Origin: CAVUCH01 sp963739995
GTDB lineage: Bacteria > Acidobacteriota > Vicinamibacteria > Vicinamibacterales > JAENWD01
DNA length: 64,000 nucleotides
Assembly: GCA_963739995.1 (NCBI GenBank)
Contig: CAVUCH010000021.1
Span: 62,001-126,000, forward strand
Direction of reading: 5' to 3'
A program made the translations under genes and the position numbers. Positions 46,248 to 55,422 of this stretch are shown here, piece after piece. How positions within the stretch are numbered: position 1 is the first letter of the stretch; the number at the start of each line of letters is the position of its first letter. The notes below the pieces were generated by a model. It did no database searches and was not told where the DNA came from. It saw nothing but the letters and a program-made list of their open reading frames with translations.

Positions 46248-47280
46248 TTACGCGGCGTACGGCATCGCGAACGGCACGTCCTTCTGCCAGACGGCCCACA
46301 CGATGCGGCAGAGTTTATTAGCGATCGCGATCGTGGCTTTTTGTGGCCGCGCCGCGCGCGCAGGGACAGCGCCCAGTGATGCAGCCGTGTCAGCGATTGA
46401 CCGCGCGCGGCCCGACGATGAGCCATGAGCAAGACGGACCGGGCGCCGTACGTCAGGAGACAGCGCAAGTACAGTAGCTCTGCTTGCTGATAGCTCCGAG
46501 TAGTCGCTGATGCCCGCTGGAATGCTCGCGAGGTGTCAGGCAGAGCTAACTGGCAAACTGCCGCGCGCGGCGAAACGCGTGGATGTGCCCGACACTGCCC
46601 ACGAGAGCAGTGGCCGTCAACAACCAGATGCCTGGGATAGTTCGCAGCCGCGTCACGACCGGGTCGCCCTCAGCCAGGGGCGAAGTTCGATCTCGAGCTG
46701 CGCGATCCGCTCTTCGATCGCTCGGATCTCTTAGTGCACGCTGGTGAGGACGGCGCGCAGGTGCCTCGGCAGCGCGGTCGCGGCATCGTCCAGGATAGTC
46801 GGCACCGCCTGGAGCGCCGCGCGGGCGCCGGCAGGCAGCAAGAGGCAGTGCTCGCGCAGGATAACGCGCAAGGTATTGATCCGCGCCGTCCGCGTCGTCA
46901 TCCACTGCTCGCGCACGCGATGCAGCGCGACGAGTGCTTGTTATTCGCGACGCTTCACCGACACGCTCGCATCTCGCCCGAGCGCCCGCTTAGAAGATCG
47001 CTTCGGCATCGGCGCGATCCGTCTTACTCCGGCGGACATACGGCAGCACATAAGCAAGCGGCACCAACGTGACCCGTGGCAGTGCTGCTGCGAGAGACGC
47101 ACCCAATAGTGCGATATGCTACAAGCCTCCATCACGAGATGGGTCGGCGACGTCTGAGTGAAATATAGGGAAAACTGCGCACGGTTCAGCCGCTAGCGCG
47201 AGACGACGCGCCACTGCGCATTCGCCAGCGCGAGCTCGAAGACGGTCTTTGCCAAATCACGGCCACTATCGTAACACCAT
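46248..47280 (-). mobile_element. IS110-family transposase, full-length but inactivated
   Basis: The frame can be followed from ATG 47280 (DLAKTVFELALANAQWRVVS) through MEACSISHYWV, LPYVRRSKTDRADAEAI and the helical middle (TTRTARINTLRVILREHCLL). The C-terminal transposase_20-like part follows (VTRLRTIPGIWLLTATALVG, GHIHAFRRARQFAS, RCLLTYGARSVLLMAHRRAA), ending VPFAMPYAA-stop at 46248. About 344 codons match a whole IS110 transposase, but at least two in-frame stops and several frameshifts interrupt it. IS110 enzymes are DEDD-type recombinases guided by a bridge RNA from the element's flank; no intact bridge RNA was recognised. The decay is real-looking, unlike the single indels elsewhere. 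Confidence 0.75.
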
Positions 47281-47364
47281 CTCGGTCTCCTCCTGTTGCT
47301 ACTAACGGGAATCAGCTGATGCGGCAATGATATCGCATCGGAACCGGGAGGAGTACATACCATC

Positions 47365-47511
47365 GTGGTGAAAGACCGGCGTCGCACCGAGGGCGCGAAG
47401 GCGCCCCGCCGGCAAGGCGCGACGACCGAGAATACCGTGCAGTATTTGAGGAAGAAGCAACGCAGCCGGCGGGGATGCATCGGCGGCCGAATGCAGCCGG
47501 CCTTTCACCAC
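47365..47511. repeat. structured repeat element, copy B
   Basis: The outer stem 47365-47380 / 47496-47511 (GTGGTGAAAGACCGGC against GCCGGCCTTTCACCAC) pairs 15 of 16. The inner stem CCCCGCCGGC (47404) / GCCGGCGGGG (47465) is perfect, and the apical AATAC (47431) / GTATT (47442) forms a hairpin. The conserved core 47414-47464 is the reverse complement of copy A's core. It starts 7 bases after the stop of the 50-aa gene at 47518. Confidence 0.8.
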
Positions 47512-47517
47512 GGGCTG

Positions 47518-47670
47518 CTAGTGCTGGCGCTTGAAGAACTGCACCGCCCGCTCGTGCTTCTCGGCTGCGGCTCGGCTAGAAAACGTGCCGAGGTTTCGCC
47601 GGCGACCCGTTCGTGGATCGACCTTTCGAGAGTACAGGCGGTAATGTCCAGACTTCAGCTTCCGAATCAT
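47518..47670 (-). CDS. 50-aa conserved basic protein
   Basis: A short gene with GAGGAG and good spacing before ATG 47670. It reads MIRKLKSGHYRLYSRKVDPR, then TGRRRNLGTFSSRAAAEKHE, then RAVQFFKRQH. I recognise this as a small family scattered in many proteobacterial and other genomes. The strand-turn pattern followed by a helix is reminiscent of AP2/Arm DNA-binding modules, but no function is established. Its stop abuts structured repeat copy B. Confidence 0.65.
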   Translation of the reverse strand: MIRKLKSGHYRLYSRKVDPRTGRRRNLGTFSSRAAAEKHERAVQFFKRQH

Positions 47671-47966
47671 GTGAGCTCCTCACGCCGTGAATTTCAGCCG
47701 TGATGCAGTGGCGGTGCCGCGGCGTACTAAACCCTACGTCTACTAAACGCTACGTCATTGTCTCGAGCGTGACACCCTCCGAGGAGGGCAACTTGCATCT
47801 ACGACAAACTGGTCGGCATTTCAGCGACGGGACAATGGCCCAGACAGCGACCATACCAGCTGAAGTGAAGGAGATCGACCGCCGAGCGCTGAACATGTCG
47901 CCGACGGGCCCGGGACGGCCTGGCGTCAGGCACCGTTCCCGTCCTAAATCGCTAATCCGAGGACCT

Positions 47967-48182
47967 ATGCGAAAGCTTGTCTTGACCGTTCCCGAAGTGG
48001 CCTTCATCGCCGCAACCCGAGTTGCGCTCGGCGTCGGTGCCGGGCTCCTGCTCTCCCGCACGTTCAACGAGTCGCGCCGACGTACGGTCGGTTTGAGCTT
48101 GGTTGCGATCGGGGTGGCAACGACTATCCCGGCCGCCCGGAGGCTCTTCGGCAGGGACAGCGAGCTGTCGGTAACTTCGTAG
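47967..48182 (+). CDS. 71-aa small membrane protein
   Basis: ATG 47967 has GAGG five bases upstream. The product has two predicted hydrophobic stretches (VALGVGAGLLLSRTFN and TVGLSLVAIGVATTIPAARR) and a charged tail. The frame is open upstream, but without a plausible start. It lies 12 bases before the prs start and may be co-transcribed with it. No family is recognised with certainty. Confidence 0.5.
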   Translation: MRKLVLTVPEVAFIAATRVALGVGAGLLLSRTFNESRRRTVGLSLVAIGVATTIPAARRLFGRDSELSVTS

Positions 48183-48194
48183 TCATGTACCACG

Positions 48195-49151
48195 ATGACC
48201 GAGGGATTCGCGATCCTCTGTGGAAATGCGAACCGGACGTTAGCCGCGAAGGTGGCTGACGCCGCCGGTGTGGCGCTCAGCGACGCGCTGGTCGAGCGGT
48301 TTCCTGATGGCGAGGTGAGCGTCGAGATTCGCGCGTCCGTCCGCGACAAGGACGTCTTTATCATCCAGTCGACGGCACCGCCCGTGAACGATCATCTGAT
48401 GGAGCTGCTCGCAACCGTCGATGCGTGCCGGCGCGCGTCAGCAGCGCGCATTTTCGCGGTGATTCCTTATTTTGGATACGCGCGATCCGACAAACGGCAT
48501 GGCCGGCGCGAGCCGATCAGCGCACGGCTGGTCGCCGACCTGCTGCAGACCGCCGGCACCGACCACGTCATCACGATCGACCTGCACGCTTCCCAAATCG
48601 AGGGCTTCTTCCGGATTCCCGTGGACAGCCTGACCGCCGTGTCCCTCCTGTGCGACTCACTGAAGCGACGCCTGGCAGCGGATACGGTCGTGGTGTCGCC
48701 CGACGCAGGGCGGCTGAAGATGGCGACTGCCTACGCCCAGAATCTCAATACTTCAGTGGTCCTACTCCACAAGACGCGCGAAACTGGTGCCGACACGCAC
48801 GTCACACATCTCGTTGGTGACGTGCGTGGACGATCATGTCTCGTCGTCGACGACATGATCTCGACGGGCGGGACGATCGTCGAGGTCGTGGACAAGCTCG
48901 TGGAATTGGGAGCGCGATCAGAAGTCGTTGTCGCCGCAACGCATGGAGTGCTTCTCAGCGGCGCCCGAGCAAAGCTCACGGCGGCACCGATTGGCAACGT
49001 GTTCGTTACCGACAGTATCGAGCAACGCATCGAAGGTTGGCCGCGCCTGCACGTGGTCTCGATAGCGCTCCCACTCGCGGACGCAATCCGACGCCTGGCC
49101 TCAGGCGAATTTCCACCCAGAGTTGGCCGTTCACCGGTCGTAGGAGCCTAG
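48195..49151 (+). CDS. prs: ribose-phosphate pyrophosphokinase
   Basis: This encodes 318 residues, the usual length. It makes PRPP from ribose 5-phosphate and ATP. Motifs: VERFPDGEVSVEI and FIIQSTAPPVNDHLMELL near the N-terminus; the flexible-loop region YFGYARSDKRHGRREPISAR (~93-112); HASQIEGFFRIPVD; and the PRPP-binding signature CLVVDDMISTGGTIVEVV (~215-232). The start has a poor Shine-Dalgarno and may rely on coupling to the small membrane protein upstream. It is distinct enough (SDKRHGRR rather than QDRK) that it may be an accessory paralogue, not the housekeeping copy. Confidence 0.88.
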   Translation: MTEGFAILCGNANRTLAAKVADAAGVALSDALVERFPDGEVSVEIRASVRDKDVFIIQSTAPPVNDHLMELLATVDACRRASAARIFAVIPYFGYARSDKRHGRREPISARLVADLLQTAGTDHVITIDLHASQIEGFFRIPVDSLTAVSLLCDSLKRRLAADTVVVSPDAGRLKMATAYAQNLNTSVVLLHKTRETGADTHVTHLVGDVRGRSCLVVDDMISTGGTIVEVVDKLVELGARSEVVVAATHGVLLSGARAKLTAAPIGNVFVTDSIEQRIEGWPRLHVVSIALPLADAIRRLASGEFPPRVGRSPVVGA

Positions 49152-49286
49152 CCCTACGCGTGCAGCGGCTCTCGATCGAGCCCGAAGGACGAAGTGCTGC
49201 CGGCCACCCGTAAGATGAACATTCCTCGAACAGGTGCGTCGCTCCTGGAACGATCTTCGGCTCCACTTCGGTCTTCTACATGGAAC

Positions 49287-49335
49287 GGCGCTGGTGGGCT
49301 TAACGGGCGCTGGTGGGCTTAACGGGCGCTGGTGG
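49287..49335 (+). repeat. 19-base tandem repeat, 2.6 copies
   Basis: GGCGCTGGTGGGCTTAACG occurs at 49287-49305 and 49306-49324, and a partial third copy follows to 49335. It sits in the 726-base region 49152-49877 downstream of prs, which otherwise shows no convincing gene except the tiny membrane ORF at 49638. Confidence 0.7.
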
Positions 49336-49637
49336 TTCGCGCTGGCGCGAAATGTTGATCGGACGGATGTGGAGAGCGACCATGCCTCAGAACCCCCGCC
49401 CGGACCGACGAAACCGGGTCGGTCGCTCCAATCCAGCGTGTGGGTCACATCAAGGGGCATGCTCATTGCTCTTTGACGCATTGAGTCGGCGCAACAAACG
49501 CTGTGCTGCTGGGAAGCCTGTGGCGTATAGCCGCGTCCATCCCGGCAGAGTCGGGTTGCCGAGCAATCCGATGAGAACGGCGCTGACTGGTCGTCGAACC
49601 CCCCAGGTTGCGCCCACGGTTTCGTCATTGGTGCATC

Positions 49638-49742
49638 ATGGAAGCCCGTCTGCAGACACTCGGATGGGGGGCGTGGGCAATCATCCTCGTGCTGATTGCC
49701 TTGGTAATACTCGCAGTATTCCTAGTCACTCCGACTGGCTGA
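49638..49742 (+). CDS. possible 34-aa single-helix membrane protein
   Basis: The frame MEARLQTLGWGAWAIILVLI continues ALVILAVFLVTPTG and stops at 49742. One strong transmembrane helix follows an amphipathic start. No good Shine-Dalgarno is visible. Local base use is less GC-rich than in neighbouring genes. It could be a genuine small membrane protein or chance. Confidence 0.35.
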   Translation: MEARLQTLGWGAWAIILVLIALVILAVFLVTPTG

Positions 49743-49877
49743 TCTATTCCCGTGCGAATCGCTGGGCCGTGCGCGGGATCTGAAGGCCGGTCGGGGGAAT
49801 GATGTTCTGGGAGTACTTCGGGGACCGAGCGGCCGGCTGCTGGAGCCATCAGGTCCGGGCTGGGCCGGCGCTGACCG

Positions 49878-50879
49878 CTACTTCGCGTCCGGCGGGTCGA
49901 TGACGGCGCGTATGGCGCCATCATCCAGATTGTCGCCGGTCACCATGAGTACGCCGGTGTCGACCGTTCTGGGCACGGGCTTGCCCTTGAGATGATCGAC
50001 CATCGTCTTGACGCTCAGATACCCCATGTTGATCGGATTCTGCACGACGAACCCCTTCAGCTCGCCCTTGCGGAGCGGCTCGACGAACGCTGCGCTGTAG
50101 TCGAAGCCGACGAAGCTGATCGCACCGGCCTTCTGGATGTCCTGGAGGGCGAGGAGCATGCCCGCGGTCGATGACTCGTTCGGCGTGAATATCCCGTTCA
50201 CCTTGTCGCCGTAGCGATTGAGGAGGTTCTCCGACGTGCGCTTGGCGGTGTCACGGGTGGCACCGGCGTATTGATCGGAGGAGATCACCGTCACGCCCGG
50301 ATAGGTGGTCTTCAGTTCTTCCAGGAAGCCCCGCTCGCGCTCCTCGGTGGCGGCCGAGCCCTCCTGGTATCGCAGCATCAATACCGTGCCGGTGCCCTTG
50401 AGCACCTCACCCATGCGCTGCGCCGCCAGCCGCCCGCCCTTCTCGTTGTCGGTGGAAACGTAGCTGACGGCCTTCGCGGGATCGGCGAGCGCCGAGTCGA
50501 AGATCACGGTCGGCACGCCTGCCTGTGCCGCCTCCTCGACGGGACGCAGCAGCGCATGGCTGTCGAGGGGCGCGAGCACGAGGCCGTTCACGCGCTGGCT
50601 GATGAAGCCCTCCACCACCTGCACCTGCTGCTCGCGATCGTCCTCGCGAATCGGTGCCTTCCAGAGCACATCCACCGGGACGCCGGCCTTCCGGTACTCG
50701 GCCGCTGCCTTCTCTGCGCCTGCGTGCACGCGCTTCCAGTGCTCGTGTGTCGAACCTTTCGGTACGACGGCAATCCGCAGGGCGCCAGGCGCGGCTGCCT
50801 CGCGGCCGCCGCCGCATGCGCCCGCGAGCATCGAGACCGACAGAATGCAGCACGAAGCGATGGTTGTTCGCATGCTCAT
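49878..50879 (-). CDS. periplasmic sugar-binding lipoprotein (ribose/galactose type)
   Basis: This encodes 333 residues from ATG 50879, which overlaps the pepT stop as ATGA. The lipoprotein signal is IASCCILSVSMLAGAC. The Peripla_BP_4 fold follows: IAVVPKGSTHEHWKRVHAGA, the hinge-side NGLVLAPLDSHALLRPVEEA, VIFDSALADPAKAVSYVSTD, and VNGIFTPNESSTAGMLLALQ. Proteins of this class deliver sugars or autoinducer-2 to an ABC importer, or bind ligand for signalling. No ATPase or permease gene is adjacent within the window, so its partner is unknown. Confidence 0.87.
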   Translation of the reverse strand: MSMRTTIASCCILSVSMLAGACGGGREAAAPGALRIAVVPKGSTHEHWKRVHAGAEKAAAEYRKAGVPVDVLWKAPIREDDREQQVQVVEGFISQRVNGLVLAPLDSHALLRPVEEAAQAGVPTVIFDSALADPAKAVSYVSTDNEKGGRLAAQRMGEVLKGTGTVLMLRYQEGSAATEERERGFLEELKTTYPGVTVISSDQYAGATRDTAKRTSENLLNRYGDKVNGIFTPNESSTAGMLLALQDIQKAGAISFVGFDYSAAFVEPLRKGELKGFVVQNPINMGYLSVKTMVDHLKGKPVPRTVDTGVLMVTGDNLDDGAIRAVIDPPDAK

Positions 50880-52117
50880 GATGCCCGCTCTTCCCAGACT
50901 TGCGCCAGCGCGACGATCACCTCGACGGCCTTCTCCATGTCCTGTACGGACACCCACTCGAGCCGTGAGTGGAAGTTCTGCTCGCCCGCGAAGATGTTCG
51001 GCGTCGGCAGCCCCATGAACGAGAGGCGCGAGCCGTCGGTGCCCCCGCGGATGGCGCGTTCGCGGACCCGGATTCCCGTGCGCGTGATCGCCTCACGCGC
51101 GCAGTCCACGACCAGCGGGTGATCGTCGAGCACCTCGCGCATGTTCCGGTACGATTCCTCGACGCGTGACTCGACGGATGCGCCCCGGACGCCCTTGACG
51201 ACCTCACGTGCGAGCGACATCAGCCATGCCTCCTTCTCGCGGAGACCCGCGGTCACGAAATCACGTACCAGCAGCTTCACCGTCGTGCGGTCCACGCCCG
51301 CCTGCACCACGTACGGGTGCACGAACCCTTCGAGTGCCTCCGTCGTTTCCGGCGAGAGGCGGTCCGCCGGCAGCCGATCGATGAACCGTGCCGCGAGCTT
51401 GATCGCGTTCACCATGCGGCCCTTCGCAAAGCCTGGATGCGTGTTGAACCCGCGGAAGGTGATCGAGATCGCGTCGGCCGAGAAGCTTTCGAACTCCAGC
51501 TCGCCCCTGGCGCCGCCGTCCATGGTATAGGCGCAGTGCGCGCCGAAGGCGGGCACGTCGAAGTACTTCGTGCCCTGGCCGACTTCCTCGTCTGGCGTGA
51601 ACGCGATCCTGATGGCGCCATGGCGGATGTCGGGATGGGCAAGCAGGTACTCGGCGGCGGTCACGATCTCGGCGACGCCGCTCTTGTTGTCGGCGCCGAG
51701 GAGGGTCAGGCCGGAGGCCGTCACGATGTCGTGACCGACGCACTCGCCGAGATATGGCGAGTCGATGACGCGCAGCACCGCGTCCGGATCATCGGGCAGC
51801 ACGATATCACCGCCGTCGTACCCGTGATGCACGATGGCCTGCACACCCGCTCCGCTCATCTCAGGCGACGTGTCCACGTGCGCGATGAAACCGATGGTCG
51901 GCACGTCCGGCCGGGTGCTGGTGGGGGGGACCGTCGCAGTCACGTAGCCGTGGTCGTCCATCGTCGCATCCGACAGCCCGAGCGTTCGGAGCTCGCTCAG
52001 GAGGTCGCGCAGCAGGATGAGCTGTCCAGGTGTGCTTGGGTAAGCTTCTGCCCCTTCCCGCGACTGGGTGTCGTATCCGACGTACCTGAGAAAACGCTCG
52101 AGCACCGGACTCTGCAT
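50876..52117 (-). CDS. pepT: peptidase T (tripeptidase)
   Basis: This encodes 413 residues from ATG 52117 (QSPVLERFLRYVGYDTQSRE). M20 dinuclear-zinc motifs are FIAHVDTSPEMSGAGV (His, Asp), LLGADNKSGVAEIV (bridging Asp), FTPDEEVGQGTKYFD (catalytic Glu pair) and CAYTMDGGARGELEFE (Asp). RGGTDGSRLSFMGLPTPNIFAGEQNFHS (in two parts) provides the terminal His. The order and length match PepT. It is a cytoplasmic enzyme that removes N-terminal residues from tripeptides. Overlap with the downstream binding-protein gene implies coupling, an unexpected pair. Confidence 0.9.
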   Translation of the reverse strand: MQSPVLERFLRYVGYDTQSREGAEAYPSTPGQLILLRDLLSELRTLGLSDATMDDHGYVTATVPPTSTRPDVPTIGFIAHVDTSPEMSGAGVQAIVHHGYDGGDIVLPDDPDAVLRVIDSPYLGECVGHDIVTASGLTLLGADNKSGVAEIVTAAEYLLAHPDIRHGAIRIAFTPDEEVGQGTKYFDVPAFGAHCAYTMDGGARGELEFESFSADAISITFRGFNTHPGFAKGRMVNAIKLAARFIDRLPADRLSPETTEALEGFVHPYVVQAGVDRTTVKLLVRDFVTAGLREKEAWLMSLAREVVKGVRGASVESRVEESYRNMREVLDDHPLVVDCAREAITRTGIRVRERAIRGGTDGSRLSFMGLPTPNIFAGEQNFHSRLEWVSVQDMEKAVEVIVALAQVWEERAS

Positions 52118-52398
52118 GACGGTTCCGCTTTCAATCGGAGGCCCGGCTGGATGCCTCCGGACGCGGTACACGAAAGGCCGCCAGAACCGCGCAGGATGTG
52201 CTGAAATCAGACCTCTGCGGCCCGAAACGGCTGACACCGGGCATCGGGCCATCAGTTTGTCGCATTGTGCCGGCGAAGAACAATCCGGGCCACCTCAGCA
52301 GGCCTGACTGGTACCCGCCTTGCTCAGTGATGGGCTGACGTTCGCTCGCGACGCAACCGCTGACGCCACAGGCGCGGCAGCACAGGAGGATGTTGTTC

Positions 52399-53313
52399 AT
52401 GTATTTGAAGCACGTGATCACGGCCGGCATTCTGTCCGCCGCCCTTGCCATCGGACCCGGCGCCGCCTTTGCCCAGTCCAGCGGTTCCACTTCGGGAACG
52501 TCGGGTACGAGCTCGCAGGGCAGCACGGGTTCGCAGGGAACCACCAGCTCACAAGGCACCACACCACAGGAACCCCAGTCGGGCACGGCGCCCTCGTCCG
52601 CCTCTGGCGGACAGCGTCCGGAGGGCTCGGGCGGTTCTGGTGCCAATCAAGAAGCCGTCCGCCAGCACCTCAGCTCCGCACGTGAGGCGCTCGCGGAGCT
52701 CACCAAGCTGCCGGCAGCGTCGCAGCTGCAGGGAGAACAGCGCCAGCAGGTCGCAAAATTGATCGGCGATTTCAACACCTTCGCGACCGCAACCACCGAT
52801 TGGCGGCCCAAGTACGAAACAATCGATCGTGAGCTCGACCAGATTCTCGGCATCGGCGCCACCGGGGCCACCGGGTCGATGTCGGGGTCGCCAAGCGGAT
52901 CGGCCGCTGGGGCCAGCGGGAGTACCGGAGCCTCGACCGGCACGTCGGCTGATGCATCCGCAGCAGGCGCGAGCGGTACCGGCGCGAGCGGCACGTCCGG
53001 CGCCGCGATCGGCCCCGCATCAGGCGGCGCGCCCGCGCTCGACGCGACCATCATCGCCAAACTACAGGAGGTCCGGAAGCACCTCGACGGCTTCGAAGAG
53101 GCGAGCGGCGATCCCACCTTCGTCGTTGAAAAGATCGAGAAGATTCTCGACGAGGCCTCGGGCGGGGCGTCGGCCAGCGGCGCCGTCGGGACCAGCGGGA
53201 CGACGGCTTCGGCCGGTAGCAGTGCATCAGGCGGATCGGTGACTCTGACCGCCGCGCAGGTGCAAGAGGTGCGGCGTCAGCTCGAATCGATCAAGGCGGC
53301 GGCGAAGCGGTAG
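52399..53313 (+). CDS. exported Ser/Gly/Thr-rich protein with helical blocks
   Basis: AGGAGG (52384-52389) is placed correctly for ATG 52399, not for the in-frame ATG 52390 that it abuts; the product has 304 residues. It has a Sec signal (VITAGILSAALAIGPGAAFA). Low-complexity linkers rich in Ser, Gly, Thr and Ala (~22-80, ~150-210, ~255-285) separate two helical modules (QEAVRQHLSSAREALAELTK..KLIGDFNTF and IIAKLQEVRKHLDGFEEASG). A third short helix, LTAAQVQEVRRQLESIKAAA, ends the protein. The helices share an E-V-R-x-x-L pattern, suggesting internal repeats. Function unknown. Confidence 0.75.
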   Translation: MYLKHVITAGILSAALAIGPGAAFAQSSGSTSGTSGTSSQGSTGSQGTTSSQGTTPQEPQSGTAPSSASGGQRPEGSGGSGANQEAVRQHLSSAREALAELTKLPAASQLQGEQRQQVAKLIGDFNTFATATTDWRPKYETIDRELDQILGIGATGATGSMSGSPSGSAAGASGSTGASTGTSADASAAGASGTGASGTSGAAIGPASGGAPALDATIIAKLQEVRKHLDGFEEASGDPTFVVEKIEKILDEASGGASASGAVGTSGTTASAGSSASGGSVTLTAAQVQEVRRQLESIKAAAKR

Positions 53314-53381
53314 GAACTCGGAGAGCGGCGGCTGGTGGCGGGCGGCTGGCGGGAGCCGGCAGGCCCGTTGCCAGCATCGGC

Positions 53382-55422
53382 TCAGGCTTCGTCTTCCGTC
53401 TGCACCCGCGTCGCTTTCCGCCACAGATAGAGGCAGAACAGCGCAAATCCTGCAATCGAGACCGTCTGGGATGCGGCTTCGATGTCGAAGAACGGCGTCC
53501 GCACGAGATCCTCGCGGAACCAGGGGAAGAGACGCAGTGCGGCGCCGATCACGCCTCCGAGCGCGCCTCCCGCCATGAATCCCGACGCCACGATCACCCC
53601 CCGCTCGCGCATCGCGCGTCCGGCCCGTCCGGCGCGTTCCGACCGCACGTTCACATAATGCGACAGCACGCCGCCGACCAGCGCGGGCAGGTTCAGTTCG
53701 AGCGGCAGGTACATGCCGAGCGCGAACACCAGCGCCGGTACGCGGAGCATCTCCATGCTCACGGCGATCATCGCGCCGGCGCTGAAGAGAATCCATGCGA
53801 CGGGCTGGCGGCTCATGAAGCCCTGCACCAGCGCCTGCATGATGGACGCTTGCGGCGCGGCCAGCACCGGACGGCTGTCGCCCGCCACCGCCTCGCCGAA
53901 CTGGAACGTCTGGGCCAGCATCACGATCGCCAGGCCGACCGCGACAGACGAGGCGATGACTCCGAGAAACTTCACCCGCTCCTGCACCGCCGGCGTGGAG
54001 CCAAGCCAGTAGCCGGTCTTCAGATCCGTGATCGTCTGCCCCGAGACGGACAGCGCCGTGCACACCATGCCGGCGATGGCCATCCCGAAGAACATGCCGG
54101 CGTCGCCACTGATCCCGAATCGCAGCAGCACGACCGACGAGATGATGACCGTCAGCATCGTCATGCCGGACACCGGGTTGCGCGCGATCGTGGCAATGGC
54201 GGTGGCAGAGACGGAGGTGAAGAAGAAGGAGAACACCAGCGTCAGCATCAGGGCGAGCGCGATGTGACCCACGCTCGGCAACAGCGTGCCGAAGAACACC
54301 GCGACGCCCACTGACGCGATCACCACGCCTGCCAGCTGCGCCATGACCGGGATGTCGCGATCCGTCCGCTCGCCGCTCGTCTCGCCGTGGCGGAATGCAC
54401 GCGCGGCGATGGCGAACGAGGCGCCGACGATGCGCAGCGACTTGACGATGCCGAAAATGCCGGCGGTGGCAATTGCGCCGACACCGATGAAGCGGACATA
54501 GCCCCGGAAGATCTGCGCGGCGGTCATGCCTGCGATCGGACCCGTGCCCGGGTACACGGGATCCGGCATGTGCTGGCCAATCATCCAGATGATCGGCACG
54601 AGCACCAGGTTCGAAAGCACGCCGCCAGCGACCAGGACCGCCGAGGACCGCAAGGCCCATGACGTAGCCGAGTCCGAGGATGAACGCCACCGCGTCGAAC
54701 GCGAGGACCATCCGCGCCTGATCGGCGAGCGCCTTCACACCCGGCACGAATTGCAGGTCCACGAACTCGCGCCACACCTGGAAGGTGGTCACGAAAAAGT
54801 CGTATACGCCCGCGAGCCCGGTGGCCTGCAGGAGCAGCTTCGCCTGTGAGCCGCCGCGCTCGCCCGTGACGAGCACCTCGGTGATGGCCGTCGCCTCGGG
54901 AAACGGGAACTCGCCGTGCGTCTCGCGAACGAAGTAGCGGCGCAGCGGAATCAGGAACAGCACGCCCAGGCAGCCGCCGGCGAGGCAGATGAAGATGGTC
55001 TGTGCCGGATGCGGGTTGAGGCCCAGCGTGTACAGCGCCGGCAGCGTGAAGATGGCGCCCGCCACGACGCCGCCCGAGGTGCCGCCGATTCCCGTGAGGA
55101 TGACGTTTTCGAGCAGAGTCGACCGCCGCTTGTATGCGCGCGCCAGGCCGATGGCGAGAATGGAGATCGGAATGGCCGCCTCCATCACCTGGCCGACCTT
55201 CAGGCCAGAGTAGGCGGAGGCCACCGTGAAGAGGACGCACAGGAACACGCCCCACGTGACCGAGCGCCACGTCGACTCGGCCTGATCGCCCGTCGCGGGC
55301 ACGATCGGCGCGTACGTCTCGCCCGCGGCCAGCCGGCTGTAGGCGTTGGCAGGGAGGCGCACCGGGTCGCCGACGCCCGCAAGCACCGAGTAGTCGGAGG
55401 GATCAGACGTTGGCTGGGACAA
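53382..55422 (-). CDS. OPT-family oligopeptide/metal-chelate transporter, one-base insertion
   Basis: TTG 55422 is the best start (AAGGA ~10 bases upstream; SQPTSDPSDYSVLAGVGDPV). About 15 hydrophobic segments follow. OPT motifs include SAYSGLKVGQVMEAAIPISI, ENVILTGIGGTSGGVVAGAI, GEFPFPEATAITEVLVTGER and KTGYWLGSTPAVQERVKFLG. Near 54657 an extra T in GGCCTTGCGG breaks the frame between GLGYVMGL and RSSAVLVAGGVLSNLVLVP; removing it gives 679 residues, a normal OPT length. OPT proteins import oligopeptides or metal chelates across the inner membrane. The adjacent Ser-rich gene is convergent. Confidence 0.85.

Noticed and set aside
47281..47511. IS110 bridge RNA encoded by structured copy B just upstream of the transposase
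   Set aside because: A second copy exists ~600 bases beyond the other end of the element and in the opposite orientation, and I could not place target/donor loops. A covariance search against bridge RNAs would settle it.
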